Under the pieces are notes generated by a model, which saw only the letters and a list, made by a program, of their open reading frames with translations, searched no databases and had not been told where the DNA came from. A program made the translations under genes and the position numbers. Below are positions 24,310 to 33,834 of a DNA stretch of 64,000 bases, one piece after another (the first letter of the stretch is position 1; the number at the start of each line of letters is the position of its first letter). This stretch comes from Hetaerina americana (Eukaryota; Arthropoda; Insecta; Odonata; Calopterygidae): the NCBI GenBank assembly GCA_022747635.1, contig JAKTNV010000006.1, forward strand, positions 67,108,590 through 67,172,589. Direction: 5' to 3'.

Positions 24310-24955
24310 TCATGAGATACAAAAAACAATTCAGGATTTGGAAAAGGTGCAGAAATGATCGACCTAATTTGTTCAAAATTATTAGTAGAAGAGGGTAATC
24401 GTGGCTGGTATGCTGGACGGATTAGTTAAGGGCGTCTCTTTAATTCATGAAGATGGTAGCCAAGACCAATACCATAAAAATTCACAGAGGCACTGAGATC
24501 TCTTACAACACCGAAGGAATTATTATGGTGCCAAATTATATGTGTAGAATTGAACGCCGAGATAAAATAAGAGATAAGCAGTCACCGACAGTTCAAATAT
24601 ATGACAAGAAGTCCCTAATCTAGTTAGCCGCAGTCTTGTAAATACCACAACATCTTAATTTGTGTATATGTCTCTTGTGTGGGCCATTGTCGAAGGTTTT
24701 CTTGAAAACTAAAATATACAGCATCCACTCGGGTATTCCCTTCCCCAGATTTCAAGGTATCATGAATAAAATAAGACCCTTTTGTGTTTAGCATAATCTG
24801 CTTCTCCTTAATCCGTGCTGGTTACAACAGAGTATGTTCCTACCGTCAACAAAGGCCATTATATTGCTAACAATAGTGTTCTACGTTCTTCTAGTATATC
24901 GAGAAGATTAATGTCCCTATAATACTTGCCTGTGGTATTCTGAAGTAGTCATAAC
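24310..24955. other. Unrecognised AT-rich DNA, possibly LINE-derived
   Basis: Lies between LINE pieces. No motif could be read with confidence. Confidence 0.3.
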
Positions 24956-24959
24956 GCGG

Positions 24960-25375
24960 AGAAAGCGGACGAGGGGGTCGAGGTGTCCGAAAACAGCGTG
25001 ACGTCATTTGTGGACGGCATCATAATAGTATTGGGTGAAGTTGCTCCAGGTGATGTCAATAGGCGCGGCGGCGTGGATGGGGGAGTCAGGAATCCTGAAT
25101 TGCAGACCGCTGGGGTGGCGCGCGTATGTATGCTTGCGGGGAAAGAATCGATCGTCCCGTGGGGGAGTCAGGATGGCGGGGGGTGGACCGAGAAGGGGGG
25201 GCAGAAGGAGGTAGAGTGGGGAGCGGTGTAGTGGAGTCAGAGCGTTATCGGGATTTCCAGTCAGCTCCACAGGCTCCGCGTTCATTCTCGCCCGGTTGGG
25301 ATATTCGTACAATCCAAACTCTCCCGCCGTATGGAGATGGGGTAGGAAAAAGTTTGGCCTTTAGGGAGTGACCCA
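24960..25375. other. GC-rich island
   Basis: CpG- and G-rich block, open on both strands (+ 24983-25231, - 25004-25312), without domains. It lies among LINE debris, so it may be an insertion of unknown type. Confidence 0.35.
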
Positions 25376-25377
25376 AT

Positions 25378-26260
25378 TCTCTCTACACCTACGTGATACC
25401 CTGAAAGCCGTCGTCAGGTCAGAGGGCGCACTTCTGCATCTACAGAACACCCTAAAAGCCACCGCAAGGACGTGCAGCGTAGGGTGGAAGGGCACCAGAC
25501 ATATATACTCAAATATTTGTTCATACATGTCTACCCGTATGAATATAGATTTGACTAGGTACAAAAAACTCCTACGAATACAAAAATTCGTGCCTATGTA
25601 CATTAAATACTAATTGACTAATCATTGTTTGTTATCTAGTCAATATATTCGTAATCTTGGGTTCACTCTTTCTATTATTGCGTATCGTACGTGGGAAGTC
25701 AAGTTCTTTAATTTTTCTGCGAAGATGTATTTCATTTATTTTATAATTTGGGCCATAAAAATTCCCTTGGCGTCGAAAGAAAAGTCAGGTGTCCTGTATA
25801 TTTATAAAAGTCTGTCTTGCCTACTCCCTTCGTGAACAAAGAGGCCACAGGCATGATTATTCCAACAAATCCGTCACACAGACTTTCCTTATGAAGCGAT
25901 TTTTAACAAATCTAGCGAATTTTCTCTGAAGCTTTTCCTATTCCATTATGAAAATTTCCTCCCAAGGATCCCAAATATTTGCCGTGAATTCGAAATGTGG
26001 CCTAACCTTTTATTTTATAATTTTCACCTATTTCCTCTTCTCATTTTTTCAAAATTTCAGCACCGTACAGTAATTTTCTGATATTCTCATCCTTTTCCTT
26101 GCATCACTCTGATATCTGACCTAATTCTTTAGAGAGTAGCTCGCAATCTGCTGGTGACCTTAATACTGGGTAAAACAGTTTCATTTGCAAATATTCTAAT
26201 TCTGCTGCTAACTTGGGATATTGGATCATTATTGAATACCAAGAAAAGTGCATGCCCAAA
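25378..26260 (-). pseudogene. Antisense CR1/L2-like LINE 3' portion
   Basis: The left end has two tandem variants of the 3'-end module (ccctgaaagccgtcgtcagg; gcatctacagaacacccta then aaaagccaccgcaagg). Further right, the minus strand near 25890-26010 reads VRPHFEFTANIWDPWEEIF and KLQRKFARFVKNRF. This is the post-RT block VRPxLEYxxxVWDP and KxQRRFARFxxxRF of CR1/L2-like elements. It is 5'-truncated before the (TA)n tract. Confidence 0.55.
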
Positions 26261-26295
26261 TAACACTTCCCTGCGCCCCTCCTCATATATGTGTG

Positions 26296-26301
<6 letters not shown>

Positions 26302-26362
<61 letters not shown>
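26302..26362. repeat. (TA)n microsatellite
   Basis: About 60 bp of alternating TA, followed by a short gtatat extension. The open frames across it are simple-repeat artefacts. Confidence 0.95.
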
Positions 26363-26366
<4 letters not shown>

Positions 26367-26375
26367 ATATATATG

Positions 26376-26784
26376 TACATATACACCTTCAAATACGAAA
26401 AACCCGCCATATGGCGAACAAATATTCATTCACGTGGATATACATAGTTAGAAGATAGGAATACATAAAAGACAAACACAAGAGAGGCAGGGAAGGCGGA
26501 ATCGTGCACATCACAAGTGCAAAAAAATTTCCTCAATCGGGACTTGAACGCCGATTTTTCGATTTGCCGGGTCAGCACAAGTGGTTAGAGCAAGTCGAAA
26601 GATCCGTGGTTCAAGTCCCGGTCAAGGTAAAGTTTTGTACCTGTGATCTGCTCGATTCCACCTTCCCCATATCTCCTTTGTTTGTCTTTTAAGTGTATTC
26701 TTATCCCTTTTCCTTATATCTTTATTTATATGAATTAATATTTGTTCGCCGTATGGCGGGTTTTTCGTGTTTGAATGTGTATTT
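26376..26784. mobile_element. Inverted tRNA-headed SINE pair forming a large imperfect palindrome
   Basis: Left arm 26376-26567 and right arm 26590-26784 are diverged reverse complements. Both outer ends carry acgaaaaacccgccata and ggcgaacaaatatt, and both inner parts carry B-box-like gggacttgaac / gttcaagtccc. The central 22 bp are the D-arm side of one tRNA-like head (cacaagtggttagagc). Two head-to-head copies therefore turn around inside the tRNA-like region. The (TA)n tract adjoins the left end. Confidence 0.7.
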
Positions 26785-26799
26785 GGCCAATTTGGCTCG

Positions 26800-27400
26800 T
26801 CTCCTTCTTCTAACTATGCGTGCCACGGAACGCACTGTTCCTATCCTGTATGACGTTCCATAATTGCTTTCCCTACTGACCTTTCCTCTTGCGTCGCCAA
26901 TTTCTCCTTTGGTGGGCGAAACAGCTCCATGACGCCATCTCCTGGCCAAAGAATCGGGGCACTTGGTTGTGTTAATCCCCCGCAGATTTCAGTGTACATT
27001 ACGTTTCCACAATAGCTAGGACGTACCTGCGTTTACCGAGTGCCTGTCCTTGCCGGCGACAGAGGCATTGGCCGCGGGGATTTGGAGAGCGGCACTGCCG
27101 TACTCTTTCGGAGATCGAGCTTCCGATCGTGTTTTTTTTCGAGCGGCGGTTGACCGCCTAGTTCATCTAGAAACTTGACGTTTAACTCTCTTCTTTCTTC
27201 CGCCGGGCAGGCGTTGCTTTCGTTTTCTTTCCTGGTTCAAGACTGATCTTAACCCCTGGTGTACATATACTCTTTTATTGCTACCACCGGGTGCTTGTAG
27301 CGTGGGGGGGAGGGAGGGAGTGTACACGAGTGTTTTTTTCTCTCTTTGGAGTGTTTTCTCTTTTGGTACGATCTTCTTTTTTTCGCGCAGGCGTGCTCAA
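26800..27400. other. Region between the SINE palindrome and the LINE, function unclear
   Basis: Moderately GC-rich. A + frame from 26753 runs with only a few stops, and a 75-codon minus frame (26722-26949) is open. It could be the 5' UTR or ORF1 of the following LINE, but no domain was recognised. Confidence 0.3.
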
Positions 27401-27404
27401 ATGA

Positions 27405-30400
27405 ATTTTTTTCAAAATGGCCGTGCATCACGTAAACACGCTCGCCTTGCAAGTTGACGAGAAGCTGATCCCTACTCAGTTGGAGGTCCCTTAGTCCGCC
27501 ACCCCGTCCCCCTGAAGCCACCGCCTGCCGCGGGACAGGCCCCAGTTGTGCTCGCTGGAAGAAGTTCCCTCGTGGAACGCGGCCGAATTACCCACTCCCC
27601 ATGGAGACCACGGCTGGCTCTTCTCTTCGGCAGAGGTCGGTGAAGAAGGACGTTGACTACTCGCGACCTCGATTGTCGACCCGTAGGACAAAGCGTCCCG
27701 GGAAGCGGTGAACCACTCGTCGTCCGGGCTCGAGCCGCGACTGGAGCGGCGTCAGCCACGACCAGAATTATGGTAGGTAATATTTGGTTCCCATAGCTGT
27801 CCTATCCTTTCACCGATGTATATTATTTCGCTAAATAATGCTGACGTCTACAGCGCCTTAAAAATTTCAGTTCTCCGATGTCAGGGTTGACGTAATCCCC
27901 CCCTTCATGATGGAAAAGTGGATATAGTCTGGGATGCGAACACCACCTTTGAGACTATCGGCAATTTTACCGACTGTCATTTTTGCACCACCACCCTAGT
28001 CCGAAATATCATTCCGTTCTCTCATAATCGCCGCCACGCCTCGGGCCGAACAACGTCCGTTATCGTGAATGGCATTCACATCACAAATTTTTACGCTCCC
28101 TTCGGTCAGTGCGCGAGGGCAGAGCGCGAAACTTATTTTAATAAACATCTCCTCCCCTACCAGTATTCCTTCTCGAGGAAGGCCATCTTGGGTGGGGATT
28201 GCAATTTCATCTACCACCGTGAGGATAGTGCCTAAAACAGGGATAGGGTGGCATACTCTCCAAGCCAGGCACTCTCTCTGATGCTCGACTCCATTGGAGT
28301 GATTGACGCAGCTTTCTGCGCCGATCCCATCCCCTTCACGCGATCAGGGCACAACTCTCGGAGGCGGATTGGTTACCTCTTTCTCTCGGAATCATTGAAG
28401 AATTATGTCGAGACAGTGGACAACCTTCCGGTGTCCATCTCTGATCACTGCGCGCTGATCATGAGTGTTACGTGTCCTGACACAATCCCAGCCGCGCGTG
28501 CCCACAGCCGCGGCACCGTGTGGCGTATGGACCTTCACATGTTGGAGGATGCAGCTCACCATAACTCCATTCGCACCCGGGTGTGTGAACTGATCGCGGC
28601 TCTTCGTCCCGGTGCAGACCTCGCCGTATGATGGGACGGTTTCCAAACCTCGTATTGTCACCCTCATCAAAAGGCAAACTTTTGAGTGGCGCGAAAAAAA
28701 ATGTCACCATCTCCTTTTACCGCCGGGCGCTGAAGAGTGCATGCGTAAGGACGTTGCGCCGGAAGGTTTCCACGCCCAAGTGGAATTCCCTACGTCCTTA
28801 AAAAAATTAAACTCGACCACAAGCTACAAAATTACGCTCCCCAAAGTTGGCAAAAAGAACTGGACACGGACATATGGGACCCCATAATGCTATCCGAGCT
28901 TCAGCACAGGATGAAAACCAACTCCCGCTCTGCCACTAACAGAATCACTGTCAGTTAAGTCTACGCCGGGGACACCGACCTCCTTAGGGAAGCGGCCCAG
29001 CACCACGAAATGGACTGCGTCTCCTACATGTTCCCTAAGGGCAAAGCAGCCGGCTTGGACGGCCTCCCCTTTGAATTTTATTTCGCATACTGGAATGTTT
29101 TAAACCTATTTTAACTCACCTATTTAATCGCATTCCAAGTAGCGGCTCTGTGACTGCAAGTCATTGCACCGCCGTGATAACCAAAGGTGACGCGCCCCAA
29201 GTCATTCGACTTCCGGCCTATCGTCCTTTTAGATGCCGATTATAAAATATTGGCACACGTCTTACGCTGTATAATGACGACTGTTGCTGACATCGCCCTC
29301 TCTCCATCCCAGTACGCCGTGTCGAAAATGCGAGACATTTCAATGCCGCATTTGTAATTTTTTTCTCACCCTCGTACGTAGAGCGATCGTTGTCTACAAG
29401 GCCTCTATATTGATCTTAGGAAAGCATTTGATCTGGTCCGGATCAAATGGATTCTAACCGTGCTCAAGAAGATGGCCTTTCCCGGGTACTTCATTTGTGC
29501 CATCTCAACGATGTACACCGGAACATCTTAAAGAATCAGGATAAAAAATGCCACCTCGCCGCCCGTTCCCGTCAGTGCGCCTGCCTGAGCGTCGCATACG
29601 CTGACGACATAACACTTTTCATAGACGACCCGTCCCACACGACTCGCGCCCGCGACATCCTAAACTCATATGAGAATGGCGGTTTCATCCTCAAGAACCG
29701 GAAATCCAAGTTTCTACTGCTGAAGGGAAAATAGCCCCTGACCTCCATCGGTTGCTCAGAAGCGCCCTCCCTCAAAATCTAAGGGTTCTGGTGGAAGAAT
29801 GAGTTGACTCATACGATGGAGGGAATCTGGGGAATTATAGACCACCACGTAAAATGGAGGTTGGAAAATTTTCACTCCCTTCCCTCCCGATCGTGAACCA
29901 CGTCCGTCTCCACAACCGGGTTGTCTTACCGAGGCTATGGTACGTGGCCCATCTGTTGCCCTAACCTGCTAAATATAATGCAGGTTTTGTTAGAGTGACC
30001 AACCAAATGATCTGGAACGGCTGCGTCAAGAAAGTTTCCCGCAACCAGTTCTCTATGGCTCGTTTGAGCTGGGTGGTCTTAACAGATAAAGCTCTACAAG
30101 CAAAAGTGGTCAATGCGAAGCCTATATATCCTCAGGGGTGACGACGCGTGGCGCAAGGCACTCCTCAAGGGCGTGTGGCGGGAACTCGCTCGCGACGAAT
30201 GCCACTGGAGGACATTTGAAGGATCGAAAAAGATTATCTCTCTTCTGCGAGATGGAGAAACACGTTGTCTTGGAAAAATGGGGCGACCAGCAGGGAGAAC
30301 GATGGGGCGCTTAGTCGAATGCTCGACGTAATCGCGAACACAGCCATGACGAGGGAGGTGAGGCACCACGTACGGCTAAGCTGATTCATCCCTTATCCGT

Positions 30401-30560
30401 CGTGTGGCCGAATAAATAACCTGGCGCATCAGATTGTTTGCTGCGGCCATATGCTCAGGGGATGGGAAGCCCTGAAAAAAGATATATAAAACCTTGGACG
30501 TGTTCGGTGGTGGTGCTATTACAGACATAAATTTGATCATACTGAACTTCCGGCTCTTTA
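27405..30560 (+). pseudogene. L1/Tx1-like LINE, degraded (endonuclease and reverse transcriptase)
   Basis: The frame at 27918-28235 reads VNGIHITNFYAPFGQ and AILGGDCNFIYHRED (decayed GGDFN). The frame at 28248-28631 continues with ALSLMLDSIGVIDAAF, SRRRIGYLFLSESL and ISDHCAL (the SRID and SDH catalytic motifs). RT follows: GKAAGLDGLPFEFYF near 29.04 kb, FRPIVLLDADYKILAHVLR near 29.2 kb, DLRKAFDLVRIKWIL near 29.4 kb and the catalytic AYADD at 29594-29608 in another frame. The order and the DADYKILA/LRKAFD style suggest the L1/Tx1 group. Many stops and indels show it is dead. A possible ORF1 remnant starts at 27418. The 5' limit and everything after about 29.8 kb are uncertain. Confidence 0.72.
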
Positions 30561-30594
30561 CGAGCTACAAGTCTCTCTTAATGACGACCGTACC

Positions 30595-30620
30595 AATTAG
30601 GGAAGAATTCTTCCCTAATT
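30595..30620. repeat. 26-bp perfect palindrome at a LINE/Penelope junction
   Basis: Arms aattagggaagaa / ttcttccctaatt with no spacer. It lies where LINE sequence gives way to Penelope-like sequence. Confidence 0.85.
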
Positions 30621-30621
30621 T

Positions 30622-31080
30622 ATATGCTCCCTATCCCCAAACACGCCTCCGAACACAACACTCCCTTTGATAAATGCTATAGTGCTTCCATCTTAGCATC
30701 CCTCCCACCCTCTGATCCTCCACTGAAACTCAAGACATTAGAGCAATCCTTCATTTGGCTCTTGGAGTCCTGGAATTGGCCAGGAATCAATATTTGGCAT
30801 TAATTACCCTGCTTCAAACATATTTTCATCCCCCCTCCACCCCATCACCTTCTACATTTTCCCCACCCTTCTAACGCTGCCCCTCCAAACCCTTCCCTTC
30901 CGAATTCTCTCCCCACCTTCCTCTTCCATCCATCGCTCCCGCCCTCGTATTCCCTTCAGTTCTGTCCCTCTCTTCCTTGATAAAGGTGGCCACGACCACC
31001 GAAAATTCGAAAAATAGTGAGTCTCTTTTTTGTGTGTTTCTGTGTGTTTTTTTCCGTGTCCACAAGTGCTAAGTGTTACA
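30622..31080 (+). pseudogene. Penelope-like element 3' fragment (end of GIY-YIG region and tail)
   Basis: The frame 30630-30803 reads HASEHNTPFDKCYSASILAS then LPPSDPPLKLKTLEQSFIW and ESWNWPGINIWH, ending in taa. This is the usual C-terminal sequence of Penelope-like polyproteins. The noncoding tail follows, with gccacgaccaccgaaaattc and a T/GT-rich stretch, up to the (TA)n tract. The RT and most of the endonuclease are missing. Confidence 0.65.
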
Positions 31081-31081
31081 C

Positions 31082-31083
<2 letters not shown>

Positions 31084-31144
<61 letters not shown>
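31084..31144. repeat. (TA)n microsatellite
   Basis: About 60 bp of alternating TA. Confidence 0.95.
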
Positions 31145-31147
<3 letters not shown>

Positions 31148-31176
31148 CGATGATATAGAAACACTCACACGAGAAG

Positions 31177-31397
31177 TATAATATTTGGACAGTACAATAG
31201 AACACAAATAAAATAGTAACACTTAAAAGGACACTCGCATTGTAGGTTGTTTGAGCTTTCGGCCTTCTCCGAGGCCTTCTTGAAGTCTTACTTGAGGAAG
31301 GCCTCGGAGAAGGCCGAAAGCTCAAACAATTAAAATGTGAGTGTCCGTTTAAGTGTTACTATTTATTTGTGTTCTATTGTGCCGTCCAAATATTATA
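31177..31397. mobile_element. Foldback element between two (TA)n tracts
   Basis: Left arm 31177 to about 31285 and right arm about 31292-31397 are roughly 90% reverse complementary. They share tataatatttgga at the outside and gagctttcggccttctccga near the centre, with a turn of about 10 bp. No coding content. The TA-rich context would suit TA-targeting. The aaggcc...ccgaaagctc centre resembles a motif in the neighbouring Penelope tail, so a Penelope-derived inverted terminal structure is an alternative. Confidence 0.65.
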
Positions 31398-31455
31398 TAT
31401 ATATATATATATAGTATATATATAATTATTATATGTATATGTGTGTGTGTGTGTT
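31392..31455. repeat. (TA)n/(TG)n microsatellite
   Basis: Interrupted TA repeat changing into gtgtgtgtgtgtg. Confidence 0.9.
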
Positions 31456-31459
31456 CCAC

Positions 31460-31890
31460 CATGCACGTCCTTTTATGGGATTTTAAGAGCGATGTTTTTT
31501 CCCCTTTTTATCACCCCTTAAATACCCTTATTCTTTCCATCCCTAACTATTCCCAACTGGTGTTTGCACCCCCTGGCGCACTCCTTTTTGGTGGTGTAGC
31601 GAGGTTTTTGTGCGGATGTAAATGTTGTAGCGTATAGTACGGATGTGATGGTTGAGGATGGTCCAACTCCAGACATACAGTATCAAAAATGTTATTTTGC
31701 TGAATACAATAAACATGTCGACTACTTCATATATATGTATTAGAGATACCGCTAACTGCAGGCACACTCGATATGGAAGTATAGAGTGAAATACTTTTTT
31801 ACGCATTCGACACGAGCTGGTGAAAGAATGTAGAGTAATTAATTAAAATTTTGGTAAAGTAATGACGACGTTCGATTAATATACTTTTTA
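31460..31890. other. Unrecognised AT-rich DNA
   Basis: Nothing recognised. Confidence 0.35.
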
Positions 31891-31899
31891 TATTTTTTT

Positions 31900-32430
31900 C
31901 TTGTATCTCAGTCCTTTGGAATTATTCTAATCCATAATGATTCGCAGGAAAGATGTCTACTTCAAACTGTCGTTTCCACAATTTAATCTCTCTAATTTTA
32001 TTTTCATGATCACTCCTACCGTAGTACAATGGGGCAAAAAAAAACAGGGATGTGCCTCTAATTGAAGCAAGGTATTTAAGTTGCAGTTTTACCTCCGCCC
32101 CGTTGGTGATTCCAAAACTTTTTCATCTCATGACCCAAATACACTACAGTGTTTATCATAACATATTTTTACAAATATAATTCGTTTGTACGCTGCGCGC
32201 GATCTTATTCAGGATCCTAGCCAAATTAACGAGGAATGCATTTACTATCAGGCTGGACCTATATTACCTGTTTTATCTCTATTTGTTTCTTATTTTGGCT
32301 TAAATTAACAACTTTTAACACTAGTTTGACTTTACATTGAGACTGATCTACTGCTACGCGATGACTCAAAAGCCGCTGCAAGGGTGCGTGACGGGTAGTT
32401 TTAAGGCAACAGTCATGCTTGCACTAATAT
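31900..32430 (-). repeat. Diverged LINE 3' regions (antisense), two pieces
   Basis: 31900-32130 resembles 19740-20050 (ctcctaccgtagtacaatgg). 32350-32415 carries the shared 3'-end module aaaagccgctgcaagggtgc. Both are consistent with minus-strand CR1/L2-like 3' ends. Confidence 0.35.
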
Positions 32431-32439
32431 TGATGATGT

Positions 32440-33140
32440 AATTACTGGGGTGGGGTTCAATTTCATTCTCTCTCAACGGAATTAGCCCCTGTCACACACC
32501 CTAGGGGTTATTTTTCAGGGAATCATGAAGTTGTGGAAGTCCTAAGAGTAATATATTTATAGAAAACAATGAATTTCTTTCATTTGCGATTGCCAAGATC
32601 GAGTCTTATCTGAGCTACGTCTAATTCTAGGTCACTCGTCTAAAGAACTAAAGCTTCTACTGTTGCTCGCAAGAAACTAGGCTTAATGAGACGGGTTATA
32701 AGAAAATTTAATAAAAAGGTTAGAGAAGGGTGTTAATTAGCTTAAGCTACCTTTGGAATACACGATGTTTTGGATCCATGGGAGAAAACACTATTTTCAG
32801 GAAATTGAAAGTTTCAAAGAGTATCAGTCATTTTTTTTACAACTTGTTGTGAGAAGTGTAAAAAAGTGACGGGTATTTTGAAGGGATTAGATTGGAGGAG
32901 CCCCTTGACTGGCGAAGAGAGCAGGCAGGACTTTGATAAATGCGCATGTTACCCGAGTTTTTTTGCGACACCGAAGAAACTATAATGTCACCAACTGATA
33001 CTGGTGGATTGGACTACAGAGATAAAATAAGAAATATTGTCATTGTCACATCAATGTACTCATCCTTTCCTTACGCCAATCTCAATTGCATAAAAATGGA
33101 ACTACATCCCCGAATATTTTCTCTCGCCACCAACAAATGA
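32440..33140. other. Unrecognised DNA upstream of the truncated mariner
   Basis: No left terminal repeat or N-terminal transposase sequence was found here. Confidence 0.35.
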
Positions 33141-33149
33141 ATGATTTAG

Positions 33150-33655
33150 TCAAACACTAATTATTGCTTGATGTACATGGGAGGTACCCCCATAAGTATC
33201 CGGCGAGTATTATTATTGACTTATTTCAACGTTTGAGCGAAGGAATCAAGCAAAAGCGGCCGCATTTGGCTAAGAAGAAAGTGCTGTTTCATCAAGACAA
33301 TACACCAGCTCACAAATGCCTTATTGCAATGGCCAAAGTTCGTGAATTAAAATTTGAATTGCTACCTCATGCACCCTATCCGCCGGATTTAGCCCCCTCG
33401 GATTATATTCTGTTCGCAAAGTTGAAAAAATGGCTTGGTGGTGGAAGATTTTCCAACCATGAAGAAGTGATGCAGGCAGTTAATGGCTATATTGAGGAGC
33501 AAGACTGTCCTTATTATAAAAAGGGTATCGAACGTATTGAAAATTACTGGAAAAAGTGGATAAAGTTGAAAGGAGATTATGTTGAAAAATAAATACATTT
33601 TTTTCCAAAAAGTTTGTGTTTTCTTTGTTGGGTCGGGTACTTTTGGGATTACCCT
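33150..33655 (+). pseudogene. 5'-truncated mariner element with transposase C-terminal half
   Basis: The frame 33164-33592 encodes the catalytic C-terminal part of a mariner transposase. It contains KRPHLAKKKVLFHQDNTPAH (second catalytic Asp) and YPPDLAPSDYILFAKLKKWL (third Asp), with exactly 34 residues between the two, the DD34D signature. It ends GDYVEK like other mariners. The HTH domain and the first catalytic Asp are missing, so it cannot be active. The right terminal repeat (gggtcgggtacttttggga, then ttaccct) ends at about 33655. It differs from both the 60.4 kb mariner and the 753-bp elements, so a third mariner lineage is present. Confidence 0.85.
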
Positions 33656-33754
33656 AAGTACATAGTGATGTACATGTATGTATTAGCTATGTATGTTTTA
33701 ATGTAAGAAAATAGGTATTCAAATACGTGTATATACTAATATTTGTGCATTATT

Positions 33755-33830
33755 GGATGGTTCCCTGCCGTTCCCCTCCCACATGCCCTCGCGGCAGCAT
33801 GCGTAGTAATATGTAGATTCACTTGGCCTA
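33755..33830 (+). repeat. LINE 3'-end repeat scrap
   Basis: The reverse complement of the shared module (cacatgccctcgcggcagca) is followed by gtagtaatatgtagat. Confidence 0.4.
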
Positions 33831-33834
33831 AGGC

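Noticed and set aside
26129..26451. Frames rich in alternating Ile-Tyr
   Set aside because: Translation of the (TA)n microsatellite.
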